Shown here in pieces: positions 63,836 to 64,000 of a DNA stretch of 64,000 nt. Location: the NCBI GenBank assembly GCA_947571775.1, contig CANOZK010000008.1, forward strand, positions 56,857 through 120,856, written 5' to 3'. This DNA is from an uncultured Lachnospiraceae bacterium (GTDB lineage Bacteria; Bacillota; Clostridia; Lachnospirales; Lachnospiraceae). The translations under genes were made by a program, and so were the position numbers. The notes beneath the pieces were generated by a model, which did not search any database, was not told the DNA's origin, and saw only the letters and a list, made by a program, of their open reading frames with translations. The stretch's first letter is position 1, and each line of letters starts with the position of its first letter.

Positions 63836-64000
63836 CTTATACAAAGCGATCGCGCTCGGCGCAGATGGTAATAACTGCTATCTATATAAAAAACAGCCGA
63901 TATTTTTATCCGCTGCTTTGTTGTTATCTTCTTTTTTGTCTTTTTGCGTACCTTCAAAACCGCATATACGTCTCTCCTTCATTCTGGTCAAACCCTCACC
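63836..64000 (-). other. end of an operon entering from the right, possibly rRNA
   Basis: Around 63890-63915 the minus strand has CAGCGGAT...ATCGGCTG (one mismatch) followed by TTTTTT, a terminator-like stem. At the very edge (63986-64000) the minus strand reads GGTGAGGGTTTGACC, similar to the 3' end of clostridial 23S rRNA. Fifteen bases is too little to call; no 5S gene is visible before the hairpin. Confidence 0.3.

Noticed and set aside
1..64000. CRISPR array or defence genes
   Set aside because: No regularly spaced direct repeats and no cas, restriction or toxin-antitoxin genes were seen.

Overview
This window is a chromosomal segment of a spore-forming, strictly fermentative Clostridia bacterium, most likely Lachnospiraceae. 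The evidence is gene content and order: rseP-dxr-cdsA-uppS-frr-pyrH, the sporulation genes spoIIP and gpr, the holB-ricT-trmN6-rsmI run, rubrerythrin, pta-ackA and strong AGGAGG ribosome sites. The species cannot be named from sequence alone.

Layout. 1-6.1 kb: a minus-strand operon for isoprenoid/lipid carrier synthesis and translation (lipoprotein, pyrH, frr, uppS, cdsA, dxr, rseP), with a good promoter at 6.1 kb. 6.2-10.7 kb: a VTC-like protein lacking its N-terminal part, a tyrosine-phosphatase-like protein whose catalytic Cys is Gly, a DUF1015 protein and serC. 10.8-20.1 kb: secreted cell-wall and surface proteins (papain-like protease with an overlapping membrane-anchored partner, two NlpC/P60-type hydrolases), a TipAS-type MerR regulator beside a deleted protease gene, four tRNAs (Glu, Met, Asp, Leu) and rubrerythrin. 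20.1-25.9 kb: spoIIP, gpr, rsmI, trmN6, ricT, holB.

26.2-56.2 kb is a 30-kb surface-glycan island, all on the minus strand, strikingly AT-rich from 26 to 52.5 kb. It holds a complete six-gene pseudaminic acid pathway (pseB, pseC, pseH, pseG, pseI, pseF), a glyceryl-ACP module (FkbH-like HAD protein plus ACP plus VOC protein), two methyltransferases, a LicD phosphotransferase, a hexapeptide acetyltransferase, several GT2 and GT4 glycosyltransferases, a GT42-like candidate nonulosonic acid transferase, a PglK/MsbA-like flippase, a WecG/TagA transferase, an O-antigen ligase/polymerase-like protein and a CsbB/YfhO-like membrane glycosylation pair. A block of decayed genes (glycosyltransferase, NDP-hexose 2,3-dehydratase, epimerase) lies in the middle.

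The most interesting signal is four runs of exactly nine G on the coding strand (31956-31964, 36050-36058, 49546-49554, 50587-50595). Each lies inside a gene for a decorating enzyme of the island, and I saw none in the flanking core genome. In three of them a gain or loss of one G gives an early stop. In the fourth, loss of one G fuses a 76-residue tail. This looks like a multi-gene slipped-strand contingency system that combinatorially switches acetyl, LicD-type phosphate, methyl and a VOC-linked modification of a pseudaminic-acid glycan. The architecture is familiar from Campylobacter, not from gut Clostridia.

56.2-64 kb: on the plus strand trpS, an iron alcohol dehydrogenase, an aldehyde dehydrogenase, then pta-ackA with promoter and terminator; tmcAL is on the minus strand. 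The right edge may touch the 3' end of an rRNA operon.
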